Origin: Acidicapsa ligni
Lineage (GTDB): Bacteria > Acidobacteriota > Terriglobia > Terriglobales > Acidobacteriaceae
Assembly: GCF_025685655.1 (NCBI RefSeq)
Contig: NZ_JAGSYG010000008.1
Span: forward strand, 102,593-166,592
Direction: 5' to 3'
Length of the DNA: 64,000 nucleotides
The translations under genes were made by a program, and so were the position numbers. This document shows, in pieces, positions 26,962 through 38,200 of the stretch (the first letter of the stretch is position 1; each line of letters starts with the position of its first letter). Under the pieces are notes generated by a model that was given only the letters and a program-made list of their open reading frames with translations, had not been told where the DNA came from and searched no databases.

Positions 26962-28572
26962 ATGAAGACAAACAATGATGAAGAAGGTTTGCTGAAAAAC
27001 TTATTATTTTTGTGCGGTTGCGCAGTGCAAGCGACCAAGCGAGTCCTGACGCGTTCAAGGTTGGTAGTGTGCGTGGCCTTCATTACCTTCATTTTCGGGG
27101 GCCTGCCTAGTCAGGCACAAGGACCTTCGCAGGCGAGTGCTACATCGTCACGTGCAACTCAACTACCGCCGTCAGGCCGGGCACCGGGCTCAGTCATGTC
27201 CATGCAGGTAACTACAGCCGCAGCAGCTGGCAACTCTGTCAATGTGATTGACAGCTCTATCTCGACGCAGCAGCCGTATAACGGCAGCGTACCAATGGGT
27301 GTGCTGAAAGATGGTGTTTTGAATCTCACGCTGGAAGATGCATTGAAGATGGGGCTGCGCCAAAACCTGGGAGCCATCACTGAATCATCCGCGATTCAAC
27401 AGGCCACAGGTCAACGCCAAGTCGCTAGAAGCGAATTGATGCCCCAGCTTAATGTGGCCGTGTCGGAAGAGTTTGAGCGACTGAACTTGAGGACGCAGGG
27501 CGTAGAGGTCAATACCTTTCCTGAATCAGTGAAGTTCAATTTTTACGATGCACGAACAAAACTCAATCAGAGCGTCTTCGATTTGGTGAAGATCCGCAAT
27601 CTGCGCGGAGCAAGCGAGAGCCTAAAGGCAAATATAAAAGCATCTCGAAATGCCCGGGATCTCATTGTTCTCGCTGTAAGTGGATCGTACCTTCAGCAGG
27701 TATCAACCATGGCCAGGATCGAGGCAACGGCTGCGCAGGTAGAGGTTTCTCGCGCTATTTACAAACAAGCTGTAGACCGTCTTGCGGCTGGTCTGGTTCC
27801 TCGCGTGGACGTTACACGCTCGCAGGTGCAGTTGCAAACCGAAGAGCAGCGGCTTCGTCAGCTTCAGGCGGACCTGGAGACACAGAAGCTAAACCTGGCG
27901 CGCATCATCGGGCTCCCACTGGGCCAAAAATACAAGGCTGTGAATGAATATCGTTTTGAATCGCAGGTTGACTTCACTTTGGAGACGGCGCTTCATCAGG
28001 CATTTGAGCGGAGGTCTGATCTGCAGGCTGCTAATTCGGGAGTCAAGGCTGCGGAATTTTCAATCAAGGCGGCGCACGCTGAACGATTGCCGAGCCTGAA
28101 TGTCAATGCGGACTTTGGCGCCGCGGGAGTGACTCCAACTCACGAATCAACCGGCGTTTACAGTGTTGCGGGCACACTTTCAATTCCCATCTTTGAGGGC
28201 GGCAGGATTCATGGTGACATCGAGCAGTCGTCGTCGGTGCTTCGCCAGCGCAAGTCAGAATATGAAGATCTTCGCGGGCAGATCGACCAGGATGTGCGTC
28301 AAGCATTCATCGATATGAACTCTGCTGCCGATCAGGTTGAGGTTGCAAAGAGCAACGTCGAGCTTGCTCATGAAACTCTCGAACAGTCTCGTGATAGGTT
28401 CGTCGCCGGAGTTACTGACACCGTAGAGCTCGTACAGGCCCAGCAATCCGTCGCCCAAGCCGATGAGGATTTTATCACTGCGGTCTATGAGCACAACCTG
28501 GCCAAGGTGTCGTTGGCACGAGCCATGGGCGACGCTGAACAAACATTGCCACAACTTTTGAGGAAACAATAA
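26962..28572 (+). CDS. TolC-family outer-membrane efflux protein
   Basis: 536 residues. A signal region (VVCVAFITFIFGGLPSQAQ at about 33-51) is followed by a ~70-residue Ser/Ala/Pro-rich linker. The duplicated OEP repeat comes next: LEDALKMGLRQNLGAI and QARSELMPQLNVAVSEEF-like in repeat one, and LETALHQAFERRSDLQAAN with LPSLNVNADFGAAG and LSIPIFEGGRI in repeat two, ending in long coiled helices. It forms the trimeric outer-membrane channel. Its TAA overlaps the ATG of the HlyD gene by one base, so it is the first gene of a three-gene efflux operon. Confidence 0.93.
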   Translation: MKTNNDEEGLLKNLLFLCGCAVQATKRVLTRSRLVVCVAFITFIFGGLPSQAQGPSQASATSSRATQLPPSGRAPGSVMSMQVTTAAAAGNSVNVIDSSISTQQPYNGSVPMGVLKDGVLNLTLEDALKMGLRQNLGAITESSAIQQATGQRQVARSELMPQLNVAVSEEFERLNLRTQGVEVNTFPESVKFNFYDARTKLNQSVFDLVKIRNLRGASESLKANIKASRNARDLIVLAVSGSYLQQVSTMARIEATAAQVEVSRAIYKQAVDRLAAGLVPRVDVTRSQVQLQTEEQRLRQLQADLETQKLNLARIIGLPLGQKYKAVNEYRFESQVDFTLETALHQAFERRSDLQAANSGVKAAEFSIKAAHAERLPSLNVNADFGAAGVTPTHESTGVYSVAGTLSIPIFEGGRIHGDIEQSSSVLRQRKSEYEDLRGQIDQDVRQAFIDMNSAADQVEVAKSNVELAHETLEQSRDRFVAGVTDTVELVQAQQSVAQADEDFITAVYEHNLAKVSLARAMGDAEQTLPQLLRKQ

Positions 28573-30032
28573 TGCCCGAAGAGCAACCAGGAAGCTCATT
28601 CCAACAGGCTAATCCTATGCAGGCGGGCGAAGCAGATCGCAACCTCGCCATGCGTATGCTGTATGACGAGCAGAATCGGTTACGTGCCGAGCTTGATCGT
28701 ATGCGGCAACAGCAGGAACAGCGGTCGAAAGAGGGAAATACACAGGACGGCAATGACAAAAAAGATGATAAGGAAGGAGGAAACGACAAAAAAGAAAATG
28801 GTGAAGAGGATGATAAAGAAAAAGATAAAAAACCTCCGCTGAAAGATCGGGCCCGCAGTTGGATAAAACAGCATCCGACTGCAAGCGTGTTGATCGTCAT
28901 AGGCTTTGTTGTGTTGGTCATTGCCTGCATACTGCTTTGGAATTATCTTGATAGCTATACGAATACAGACGACGCCTTTATCGATGGCCGCACGGATCCG
29001 ATCAGTGCGCGCATCAACGGTTTCGTAGCTGCGGTCTATGTTGAAAATACATATCACGTGAAGAAGGGGCAGTTACTCGCGCAGCTGGACGATCGAGATA
29101 ATTCGGTTGCGAAGGAGCAAGCCAGCGCCAACTATGCGCAGGCGCAGGCGAGTGTACGAGCTCAGGAGCCGAATGTTCCGATTACCAGCACCAACGAATC
29201 GACGCAGGTGATCAACTCCGACTACGACGTCATCAATGCGGAGGCCAGTGTTGCGGCAGCCGAAGAGCGGCATCGCTCTGCACTTGCGGATCTGAGTCAA
29301 GCAGAAGTTAACCGTGCAAACGCCGATCGTGAAGAGCAGCGCTACAAGCTTCTCGTGGATAAGGAAGAGGTGTCGCGCGAGGTATATGATCAGCGCGCGA
29401 CTGAGGCTCGCGCACAAGCTCAAGTTGTTGCTTCGCGCAAAGAGATGGCAGAGGCCGCAGAGAAATCCGTGAAACAAGCGGAAGCACAACTCGGTACAGC
29501 GAAGCAAAGAAGCGAGCAGGCCAAGCGGAATCTTCCTCAGCAAGTCGCTGTACAGCGAGAAACGCTGCAGCAGCGCGTGGCGAATGAAAAAGCCGCTAAA
29601 GCGCAAGTCGATCAGTCTCAACTGAATCTTGAATACACCCGCATCTACGCTCCAGAAGACGGTGTGATTGGAGATAAGGAGGTGCAGATAGGAGAGCAGG
29701 TCGCTCCTGGCCAGGAACTCTTTGCGCTCACGCAGACCAACGACATCTGGGTAACTGCCAACTTCAAAGAGACGCAGATAGAGCGCATGCATGCTGGGCA
29801 ATCGGTCACCGTTCATGTAGATGCTATAGACCTCGATTTTGACGGTTATATAGAAGCGCTTCCCGGAGCCAGCGGTGCTGTCTACAGTCTGCTGCCTCCA
29901 GAAAACGCTACGGGGAATTACGTCAAAGTCGTTCAGCGTCTGCCAATTCGCATCCGCATCAAGCCCAACCAGCCTGGAGCAGAACGGCTCGCGCCGGGCA
30001 TGTCTGTCGAACCTAAGGTTTGGCTGCGATGA
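28572..30032 (+). CDS. HlyD/EmrA-type periplasmic adaptor subunit
   Basis: 486 residues. Residues 1-95 are cytoplasmic, with an unusually charged low-complexity stretch of Lys, Asp, Glu, Gly and Asn at about 50-90. One transmembrane helix follows (SVLIVIGFVVLVIACILLW), then the adaptor with TNTDDAFIDGRTDPISARINGFV and VKKGQLLAQLDDRDN (lipoyl half), a long coiled-coil hairpin (about 180-335), the second lipoyl half RIYAPEDGVIGDKEVQIGEQV and a beta-barrel (IWVTANFKETQIERM). It links the MFS pump to the TolC channel. The order tolC-emrA-emrB with tight spacing supports one complex. Confidence 0.93.
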   Translation: MPEEQPGSSFQQANPMQAGEADRNLAMRMLYDEQNRLRAELDRMRQQQEQRSKEGNTQDGNDKKDDKEGGNDKKENGEEDDKEKDKKPPLKDRARSWIKQHPTASVLIVIGFVVLVIACILLWNYLDSYTNTDDAFIDGRTDPISARINGFVAAVYVENTYHVKKGQLLAQLDDRDNSVAKEQASANYAQAQASVRAQEPNVPITSTNESTQVINSDYDVINAEASVAAAEERHRSALADLSQAEVNRANADREEQRYKLLVDKEEVSREVYDQRATEARAQAQVVASRKEMAEAAEKSVKQAEAQLGTAKQRSEQAKRNLPQQVAVQRETLQQRVANEKAAKAQVDQSQLNLEYTRIYAPEDGVIGDKEVQIGEQVAPGQELFALTQTNDIWVTANFKETQIERMHAGQSVTVHVDAIDLDFDGYIEALPGASGAVYSLLPPENATGNYVKVVQRLPIRIRIKPNQPGAERLAPGMSVEPKVWLR

Positions 30033-30060
30033 TCCGTGTCAAAGCTAGGGGAGATATCTG

Positions 30061-31620
30061 ATGCCAGGAGGAGCTACGCAATGGAAGCCCAAGCATAGTC
30101 CCTGGCTGATTGCGGTCGCCGTAATGATCGCGACATTCATGGAGGTCATGGATACGAGCATCGCCAGTGTTGCCGTGCCTTACATCGCAGGCAGCACAGC
30201 CTCCACGACCAATCAGGCGGAATGGGTGTTGACTGTTTATCTTGTGGCTAATGCTGTTTTCCTGCCGGCGAGTAATTGGTTTTCGCTTCGTTTTGGCCGC
30301 AAGCGATTTCTGATGTTTTCGATAATGGTTTTCACCGTTGCATCGTTTCTTTGCGGCATCGCGCCCACGCTCGGATTCATCTTGTTAGCTCGTGCTATTC
30401 AGGGTGCAGGCGGTGGGGCATTGCAACCGCTGTCGCAGGCAATCCTCATCGAGAGCTTTCCTCCAGAGAAGCAAGGGCAGGCGCTCGGACTGTATGCGCT
30501 CGGCGTAGTTCTTGCGCCTGTCATTGGACCGGCATTTGGTGGGTATCTGACGGACGCTGTGTCCTGGCGATGGGCCTTCTACATCAATATTCCCGTGGGT
30601 ATTCTGGCTCTGGTGCTGCAGAGCAAGTTTCTGGAAGACCCCCCGGAGTATCAGAATGCAAAGCCAGGAAAGTTCGATGGAGTTGGTCTGGGACTCCTGG
30701 GGCTTTGGATTGGTTGCCTGCAATTCATTCTCGATAAGGGTCAGGAGTTGGACTGGTTTGGCGATACGTTGGTCACCGTTGCTGCCGTCGTCACAGTCCT
30801 TGGTTTTGTTGCTTTCCTGGTTCGTGAATTCACGCACGAGAAGCCACTTGTAAATTTACGAGCTCTCACCAATCGAAATCTCGCCATAGGTTGTGCGTTG
30901 GTCTTTGCATTAGGCGGCGTTCTCTATGGCCTGACGACGGTACTGCCAATCTTCTATCAGACATTGCTGGGTTACAGCGCAACGGCGTCAGGCTTTGCAG
31001 TCAGTCCACGCGGTCTTGGTTCAATCGCCTCTTCTGTCGCGGTCGGAATACTCGTATCAAAGATGGATCCCCGTCTCATCGTTGCTGCGGGATTCGCAGT
31101 CCTGGGTGGGTCTGGACTTTGGCTCAGCTTTTTAACTCTCGACATCTCTCCTACGACGCTCTTCTGGCCAACAACGATCAGCGGCTTGGGGTTGGCGATG
31201 ATATTCGTACCTTTGTCTAAGGTCGCCCTTGGCACGTTGGGCAAAGGGGAAACGGGGAACGCCAGCGGCATTTTCAATTTTCTCCGTAATATCGGGGGAA
31301 GCGTTGGAATCTCCGCTGCGAATACGATCGCTCAGCGTCATCTTCAAGCTCATCGCAATGACAATGTTCACTGGTATACGGGCGCAAGCTGGATGCTGCG
31401 TCGCCAACTCAATACTCTCACTGAACTAATGCAAAAGCATGCTGGCCCTGGCCGCTCAACTTTGCGCGCCCTCTCTATAACGAACTCAACACTGAATAGT
31501 CAGGCCCAGCTTTGGGCATACGTTGATGTGCTGCGTTATTTTGCGCTGACTTGCGCCATCTGTATACCGTTTGCTTTTTTACTGAAGAGGCCTAAAGCGG
31601 GTGCTAAAGGCGAGGCGTGA
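30061..31620 (+). CDS. DHA2-family MFS drug efflux transporter (EmrB/QacA type)
   Basis: 519 residues, 14 predicted transmembrane helices. Family marks are MEVMDTSIASVAVPYIAGS (motif D1 in TM1), NWFSLRFGRKRFLM (motif A), LARAIQGAGGGALQPLSQAIL (motif B) and LGVVLAPVIGPAFGGYLTD (motif C, antiporter). The last third is a divergent half with FNFLRNIGGSVGISAANTI. It is the proton-driven pump of the tripartite system, spaced 28 bp after emrA. Substrates are hydrophobic toxins in relatives but cannot be read here. Confidence 0.94.
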   Translation: MPGGATQWKPKHSPWLIAVAVMIATFMEVMDTSIASVAVPYIAGSTASTTNQAEWVLTVYLVANAVFLPASNWFSLRFGRKRFLMFSIMVFTVASFLCGIAPTLGFILLARAIQGAGGGALQPLSQAILIESFPPEKQGQALGLYALGVVLAPVIGPAFGGYLTDAVSWRWAFYINIPVGILALVLQSKFLEDPPEYQNAKPGKFDGVGLGLLGLWIGCLQFILDKGQELDWFGDTLVTVAAVVTVLGFVAFLVREFTHEKPLVNLRALTNRNLAIGCALVFALGGVLYGLTTVLPIFYQTLLGYSATASGFAVSPRGLGSIASSVAVGILVSKMDPRLIVAAGFAVLGGSGLWLSFLTLDISPTTLFWPTTISGLGLAMIFVPLSKVALGTLGKGETGNASGIFNFLRNIGGSVGISAANTIAQRHLQAHRNDNVHWYTGASWMLRRQLNTLTELMQKHAGPGRSTLRALSITNSTLNSQAQLWAYVDVLRYFALTCAICIPFAFLLKRPKAGAKGEA

Positions 31621-31691
31621 CGGTGACTAAACGAGGGTTGGCGGCAATTTGAATCGACGCTCTTTGAGGCTGGCATTGAGAAGCGCTCGTA

Positions 31692-31737
31692 AATGCGATC
31701 TGTTCTGGCTATCGCGGTGGCCAGAACAGATCGCATT
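31692..31737. terminator. Perfect 18-bp hairpin ending the efflux operon
   Basis: AATGCGATCTGTTCTGGC (31692-31709) and its exact complement (31720-31737) flank a 10-nt loop. It lies between the converging emrB-like and DUF3309-like genes and can serve both. Confidence 0.65.
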
Positions 31738-31766
31738 CGGCGGTAGAGATAAGCGGTTTGCTTTGA

Positions 31767-31928
31767 TCAGAGCCTGCTACGCCCTCTGCCGAAGAGCAGG
31801 AAGAGGATGAGGATCAACAGAAGCAAACTAAGTCCGCCGCCACCGTAATAACCTATGCCGGGACCCATGTAGTAGCCGCCTCCGCCTGCGAGCAATAGGA
31901 GAATTATCAGAAGAAGAATCAATTGCAT
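31767..31928 (-). CDS. DUF3309-like small hydrophobic membrane protein
   Basis: A 53-residue protein: a hydrophobic helix (LILLLIILLLLAGG), a Gly/Tyr-rich turn (YYMGPGIGYYGGGG), a second helix (LLLLILILFLLFG) and a basic end (RGRSRL). This two-helix layout with a central Gly/Tyr/Pro segment matches the DUF3309 family, which has no known function. The ATG at 31928 begins right at the first helix. A longer start 13 codons upstream adds only polar residues. Confidence 0.65.
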   Translation of the reverse strand: MQLILLLIILLLLAGGGGYYMGPGIGYYGGGGLSLLLLILILFLLFGRGRSRL

Positions 31929-32484
31929 GGACAGCCGCCCTTGCTGGGACCAATTCCACAGTCCCACGTAAAGTGGAAGTTGATGACAATATTGCGCATC
32001 AATATAGAACTGAAGAGATAGATGAAAACTGATTCAAAGAGGATGTCTCAGGGATCATCCAACGCGCGAAAAATTTCATTATCTAAAAATCTCCTATCCA
32101 GGGAATAAACGTCGAATCGCTATTGGACAGCGATGAGATAAATCTGCTGTGTTATGTCTCTCTGCAGCCGTACTGCGTTGCGCGTGCTGCCGAAGACGAT
32201 CGCACCACCGGCTGTGGCTGGCCATGTATTGTTGCCGCGACCATTGAGGAGAGATCCCGCACTCCAGCCCATGTCCTTATGTAGACCGCCGTCCGCACTT
32301 ATCTGCGCGTCGCTTCGATCAATGGTGCTCTGCAACGCCGCATCGATCTGACAGCGGCCGTCGGAGATCCGACAAATTCCTCGTTGGCTCATTCATGCCG
32401 TAGGGAGCGATCGGGTTTCATGCCGCGAGATCTGTGCCGAAGCATGAGAGTGATGCGATGCGAGCCCCTATGAAAAGCCAATCT
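31929..32484. other. Region without a confident gene
   Basis: About 550 bp between the DUF3309-like and CadC-like genes. A 90-codon minus-strand ORF (32120-32392) has no ribosome site, no recognised motif and an unconvincing composition, so I do not call it. The part near 31970-32110 is AT-rich and could hold the promoter of the small membrane protein. Confidence 0.4.
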
Positions 32485-34929
32485 TCATCTGCGACTCTGA
32501 GTGTCGCGGGAGACTTTGGCTTGCTCACTTCTATATAAGCGAAGGGGCAGAAAATCAGGGTCTGCATGCCGCCAGGCTAGTTGAACCTGTCGTTCAGCTT
32601 CGGCTGCGCCCTTCGAATCGCCTATTCGGTGCAGAGCCCTGCTCAGTTGTAATGCGGCCAGAGGGACATAAGGGGAGTCCGGTACCAGCGCACGATGCTC
32701 CAGAACTTTACGAAATTCGCTTACAGCCTGCTCTGGATGTCCAGCATCTTCATACGCTAGGCCACGATAATAGGCGGGGGCTAAAGCGAGAGCGCTGCAT
32801 CCGTCGTAAGGGCGGACAGCTTCGAGCGATTGAATCGCTGCCAGCGGGTTGTGCTTTTGCAACTGGATCGCGGCACGTATCGAGGGCAGTTCGGCATCAT
32901 TGAGAATGGTGTCGAGCGGAGCCTGGCCAGAGGCCTTTACCGCCTTTGACTCTGCAAGTGCGGTCTCTCCGCTGCGAGCCAGCGCTAAGGCGGCTAAGGC
33001 TTCGATACTCATATCGTCCGGAGCAAGCCGCAATGCGTCGAGAGCAAGTGTGCGCGCCTGGCGCGGATATCCAAACTCAGCCTCCAGATCCGCTTCGTCC
33101 ACATCCACAGTTGCAGCCAATTCGGAAAATCCCTGCGCCAAGGCAGCCTGACGCGCTTGCGCGAAGAACTTTCTTCCCAGGCTGAGTTTTCCCTGATACA
33201 TGGCGACCCAGGCTACATCATCCAGCAGTTCGCTTTCCGCAGTATTTCCGTGTGCCGATCGAATCTGCTCTTCCATCGCACCTTCATCATTCTGTTGAAA
33301 GGCGAGCAGGTAACAAGCCGCATGCAGCATGGCGCTGTTGCTTTTTGGGGCTGGTTCGCTGATGCAAAGGGTTCGCAGGGCGTTTTGTTCGCCTGTTTCG
33401 AGATACACCCGCGCAAGTATGGCCTTGGAGAGTGAGGACGCCGCATCCAACTGCACGGCAGTGAGCGCGATACTCTTGGCTTTCTCCGGTTGGCCCAGTT
33501 CCAGATATTCGATAGCGAGATTCTCATACGGAGATGAGTCCCGAGGGTAGAGCGAGCGCCATAGCTCGTACGCTTCGATCGTGCGCTGTGTCTGTCCTGA
33601 GATCGAGTAGTAGTGCGCCGCGATATAGAGCCGTTCGCGATCCGCGGTGTGTTCTCTCAGGTCAAATGCTTTTTGGTAGTACACGGCACTTTGAGTCAAC
33701 TCTGCCGCATTGGAGTAGATGGTGCCGAGACGGGCATAGGCCATTGCGAAGTTAGGGTCCAGATCGACGGCAAGCTTGTAATCGCGAATAGCATCGAACT
33801 CCTGGCCGATGTTGCGCTTCTCCTCGCCAAGCGTGAAAGCCCTGAGCGCCGCCAGGGACGAGGTTGTGGCCTGAGCCAGCGGCACGTTGAATCTCTGGAG
33901 CGAGGCCGCAGGTTCGCCGAGGTTCTTCCGCAGTTGATCCGTTGCCTGGTCGAGGGCGGTGATCACGGTGTCTCGGCTCCCCGCCTTGACTGTCTGGCTC
34001 ACCAGGAGGTGGCCGGTTGCGCAACTATGCGCGGCAGTCGTAACTTCGTAGCCTGAGCTTCGGGATGCGATTGACCCTGTGATCAAGACCTTGCCGCCGA
34101 GGGACAGGCAGCCCTTCTGCAATTGCGGAAGCGACGCCGAAGCCGGCTCGGAAACCAGCCTCAGGAGGTTTTGATCGGGAACCAGGTTCAGATACGGTGA
34201 TTCCTCCAGCTTGACTCGGAAAGCATGCTCCAGACCATCGTAGGAATTATCACCGGAGAGATTGGTGAAGCCGCCGAGCACAACCTGGTCCGAACGGCTA
34301 ATCTGCGAGATGCTCGGGCGCCGGTAAAAGAATAAGGCACCCACGGCAATGGCGAAGAGAACTAAAAGGGAAGTCAGGCCAATACGGAAATAGCGCTGCC
34401 GGATTTGTGTCTCAGCAGTCTTCGGTGCTGGCGTATCGGTGAGCGCGAGAGCCGCCGGAGAGGGTAGAGCGGATGCAGCCGATGCGGAGGCGAGAGTTAA
34501 GTCAGGAGCGAGCTCAACGGAGCCGGGCACAGCAGGGGTCTCGGCTGGAGAGTTGAAGAATGGCTCAACCTCGCCATTGAATCTGTAGCCGCGTCGCCGG
34601 ATCGTCTCTATATATTGTGTCGCGCCAGCTTTTTCTCCCAGAGCCTCGCGCAGCTTCGCTGCAGCCACGTGCAGGCCATTGTCGAGTTCGCCGAAGATCC
34701 GGTCACTCCACAGACGGCTGTGCAACGTCTCCTTGGTGACCGCCTCGCCTGGCGACTCCAGCAATACGAGTAGTAGCTGGAATGGAAGCTCTTCGATTCG
34801 CACGCGTTTTTCGCCGCGCAGCAAAAGACCTTTTCGAGGCCAAACCTCGAATTGGCCGAACCGATAGCCATCACATACGGATTGGGGCGTCTCGGAAGAA
34901 ATAATGTTTTTAGGATACCAAAGCTCCAA
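32485..34929 (-). CDS. CadC-like winged-helix regulator with membrane anchor and TPR repeats
   Basis: 814 residues. The N-terminal OmpR/PhoB-type winged helix (about 20-118) shows YRFGQFEVWPRKGLLLRGEK, EELPFQLLLVLLESPGEAVTKE and YIETIRRRGYRF. A Pro/Ala linker and one transmembrane helix follow (IGLTSLLVLFAIAVGALFF, about 178-196). The periplasmic part has a TolB-like segment (VVLGGFTNLSGDNSYDGLEHAF) and then about ten TPR-type helix pairs to the C-terminus. DNA binding is cytoplasmic, with sensing outside. This class is abundant in Acidobacteriota. The start shown is a TTG and is the least certain part. It is divergent from the sedolisin gene at 35208, a candidate target. Confidence 0.87.
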   Translation of the reverse strand: MELWYPKNIISSETPQSVCDGYRFGQFEVWPRKGLLLRGEKRVRIEELPFQLLLVLLESPGEAVTKETLHSRLWSDRIFGELDNGLHVAAAKLREALGEKAGATQYIETIRRRGYRFNGEVEPFFNSPAETPAVPGSVELAPDLTLASASAASALPSPAALALTDTPAPKTAETQIRQRYFRIGLTSLLVLFAIAVGALFFYRRPSISQISRSDQVVLGGFTNLSGDNSYDGLEHAFRVKLEESPYLNLVPDQNLLRLVSEPASASLPQLQKGCLSLGGKVLITGSIASRSSGYEVTTAAHSCATGHLLVSQTVKAGSRDTVITALDQATDQLRKNLGEPAASLQRFNVPLAQATTSSLAALRAFTLGEEKRNIGQEFDAIRDYKLAVDLDPNFAMAYARLGTIYSNAAELTQSAVYYQKAFDLREHTADRERLYIAAHYYSISGQTQRTIEAYELWRSLYPRDSSPYENLAIEYLELGQPEKAKSIALTAVQLDAASSLSKAILARVYLETGEQNALRTLCISEPAPKSNSAMLHAACYLLAFQQNDEGAMEEQIRSAHGNTAESELLDDVAWVAMYQGKLSLGRKFFAQARQAALAQGFSELAATVDVDEADLEAEFGYPRQARTLALDALRLAPDDMSIEALAALALARSGETALAESKAVKASGQAPLDTILNDAELPSIRAAIQLQKHNPLAAIQSLEAVRPYDGCSALALAPAYYRGLAYEDAGHPEQAVSEFRKVLEHRALVPDSPYVPLAALQLSRALHRIGDSKGAAEAERQVQLAWRHADPDFLPLRLYRSEQAKVSRDTQSRR

Positions 34930-35207
34930 AAGTTCACTTCTTTCCTGTCGGAGAAAGACCGTTGAGCATTTTTCGGATTGACGAAATTGTGCACATGAAG
35001 AAACAAAAGGATTTATTGCTTAAGAATGCCTTAAGTATAAGTTTTGTTGACTCAATTGCAACAAAGCGTTTTTCTGGATTCAGCTTTTGATGACACACGG
35101 CTTTTGGGTTCCGCGTCCAGAGATTGCTTTGCAAGAGCTTCGATCCGGTCGCTCCAAACGCCCGCTGTTTCTCTTTACACCGCTGACTTCTTAACTTTCT
35201 GCCAAGG

Positions 35208-38200
35208 ATGAACAACGTGAAACCTATTCCATTCCGTGCGCTGTTCCTTCGTCTATGCCTGGGGACGGTGTTTGTTGCAACTACCGCGCTAGCGCAATCC
35301 AACGCTCCTGACTCCCAGACTGTTCGGCCTCCGGCAGCACAGCAGGATCGGGTTCGCGGCCCGGTGAAGGATGAGCAGCGCACTGTTCTTACGGGGCAGA
35401 CGCGTCGAATGGATCACGCGGCCGTGGATCTGGGTGAGGTATCGCCATCCCTCTCGACGGGGAGAATGGTGCTGTGGCTCCGCCGAAGTGCCGATCAGCA
35501 GGCTCACCTAGGTCAATTTTTCAGCCAGGTGCAGGATCCTAAATCGGCGAATTATCGCCATTGGCTGACCCCGGCAAGTTATGGTGCCGCTTACGGCGTC
35601 TCGGACAACGACCTGGCGGCGGTGGAACAGTGGTTGAAAGCCAGCGGGCTCAAGGTGGAAAAGATTGCAGAGGGGCGTAATGCCATTCTCTTCTCCGGTA
35701 CGGCTGGAGATCTGACGCATGCGTTTCATACCAGCATTCACAGGTACACGATTGGCCAGCAGAGACATTTGGCCAACGCAAACGATCCTGAGGTTCCAAC
35801 GGCGCTCGCTCCGGTCATCGCTGGCATCTCGCCTATGAACGATTTTCGCGCCAAGCCTCTACACGTGCTTCGAAGCCCAGCTCGTTACGATGCTGCCTCA
35901 CACCGGATGCAACCGGCCCTGACCGGCGGTTCCAACGGGGACTATGCTCTTTACGTCACGCCGGCTGACGCCTCCATCATCTACGACACGCCGAACAAGA
36001 ACTTCAATGCTGCGGCGACGCAGACGCTCGATGGATCTGGCGTTACGATCGGTATCGTTGGCTACTCAGCGCTGGCAATGGCCGATGTGCAGAACTATCG
36101 CACAGCCTTTTTGCCTGCAAGCGCAGCCAGCAATCTTCCGACGCAGATCCTCGACGGCGGTATAGACCCGGGTGTCTTGGACGGAGATACCGCTTCCGAA
36201 GGCTTGTTGGATGTCGAAATCGCTGGCGGACTTGCACCAGGCGCAACGATCGATTACTACTACGCAGATTCCACAGATCTGTCAGATGGTCTCGTCCTGG
36301 CCGGACTCCGCGCGCTTGAAGATAACAAGGTTAATATTTTGAGCGCGAGCTATGGGGAGTGCGAATCCGATCTCGGACTTGGCGGCAATCTTGAATGGTC
36401 GGAGCTCTGGCAGCAAGCAGCAGCCCAGGGCATTTCGGTCACGGTGTCTACAGGCGACTCCGGCTCGGCTTCCTGCGACACGTCGGTGGCGCCACTCCTG
36501 GCTTCGCATGGGCTTTCGGTAAGCGGCCTTTCCTCCACGCCCTACAACATCGCCGTGGGCGGGACCGATTACTACTCGCTTGTCAACAACTTCAGCAACT
36601 ACGTAAACACTGCGAGCTCGGGAAACTATCCGTATTACGCAACAGCACTCGGCTATATCCCGGAGAATCCGTGGAACGACTCCTCATCGGTAGTGGGGAA
36701 CAGCTTTACCTTGAATATGCCCACGTACGATGGGGTTGGGGATACCAATATCATTGCCGCCGGCGGCGGCCTGAGCAGCCAGGCAGTCTGCTTGGGTTAT
36801 TTGACCTCGGACGGTAGCTGCTCACAGACCTTGTCGGGTTATACCCAGCCTCCTTACCAGACTGGTTTCCAGCAGGTAAATCTGGTTCGATCCGTTCCAG
36901 ATGTCTCTCTGCTGGCTGCCAATGGTTTTTACGGTGCGGCCTGGGTCTTCTGTTCCGACTCGACGATAGATGAGCAAGGCGGAGTTTATACCGACTGCCA
37001 GTCCGATGCGAGTGGGCATCTCCTCAATGACACTCCAATCGGATTGATCGGCGGAACCTCGGCAGCGGCCCCGGCTTTTGCCGGAATGCTGGCGATGATT
37101 TCGCAGTCGCAGGGCGGCGCACGCCTGGGACAAGCCGATACTGTTCTCTACAACCTGGCGCAGGACTATAACCCCTCGACCAGCAGCCCAGGCAAGTACC
37201 AGCGGGCCTTCCATGACGTAGTCATGGGCAATAATTCAGTCTATTGCGCGAGCGGTTCGCTGAACTGCGGCACGAATAATTTTCTGGAAGGGTATAACGC
37301 TACACCCAGCTACGACATGGCTTCTGGCCTCGGCAGCATCGATCTTTCGCAGCTGGTCAATCTATGGACCGCGACTAACTTTACCAGCACCACCAACACT
37401 CTCACCGCGGGTATTTCGAGCGACCCGTTGTCCAGCGCGCCAATCAGCGTGGTGCACGGCACACCGATCAATTTTTCAACCCTGGTAACGCCTGCCACTG
37501 CGACCGGACAGTTCAGCATCGTTTCGACGAACAGCATGAATGCCGCCAGCTACTCCGACTTTGGTGCGCTTGATGGAACCGGTACCGGGAATCTGACCAC
37601 CAATGATCTTCCCGGCGGAACATACACCGTCTATGCCTACTATGCTGGCGATACGAGCCATACCGGCAGCCAGTCTTCCAGCGGCATCAACGTGACCATC
37701 AGCGCGGAATCGAGCACAACCACTCTTTCTTTTGGGACCAACGATCCAATCACCTATGCCATAAAAGAAGGAGTAAGTTCTGTTGCCTACGGCATGGGTA
37801 CCTACGCTAATGCGCAGCCGTTTGGAAACAGCTCCACTGTGGACTACACAGGTACGCTGCTCCCGGACGGTATCGCCACGGGTAGCGTCAACTTCACATC
37901 CAGCAATGGCGTAACGCAATCGGCTGCGATCAATAGCCTCGGTTTCGCGCAGCTTTCCATCAGCTCACTCGCTCCCGGAACATATACCTACAAGGCGAGC
38001 TATCCAGGTGACTCAAGCTTTGCGACGAGCGCCAGCACCTCGCAGACGCTGACCGTCACCAAAGGGACGACCTCGTTTCAACTGCAGCCCAGCGCTACCG
38101 CTGTGAGCCCGGTTGGGCAGGTGACTGTCACTGCGATTCTGCAGACAGACAGCATCGCACTCTATCCCACAGGAAGCGTTTCGGCGCAGGCGAATGGCCA

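Noticed and set aside
32120..32392. 90-codon minus-strand ORF
   Set aside because: No ribosome site, no known motif, and composition unlike neighbouring proteins.
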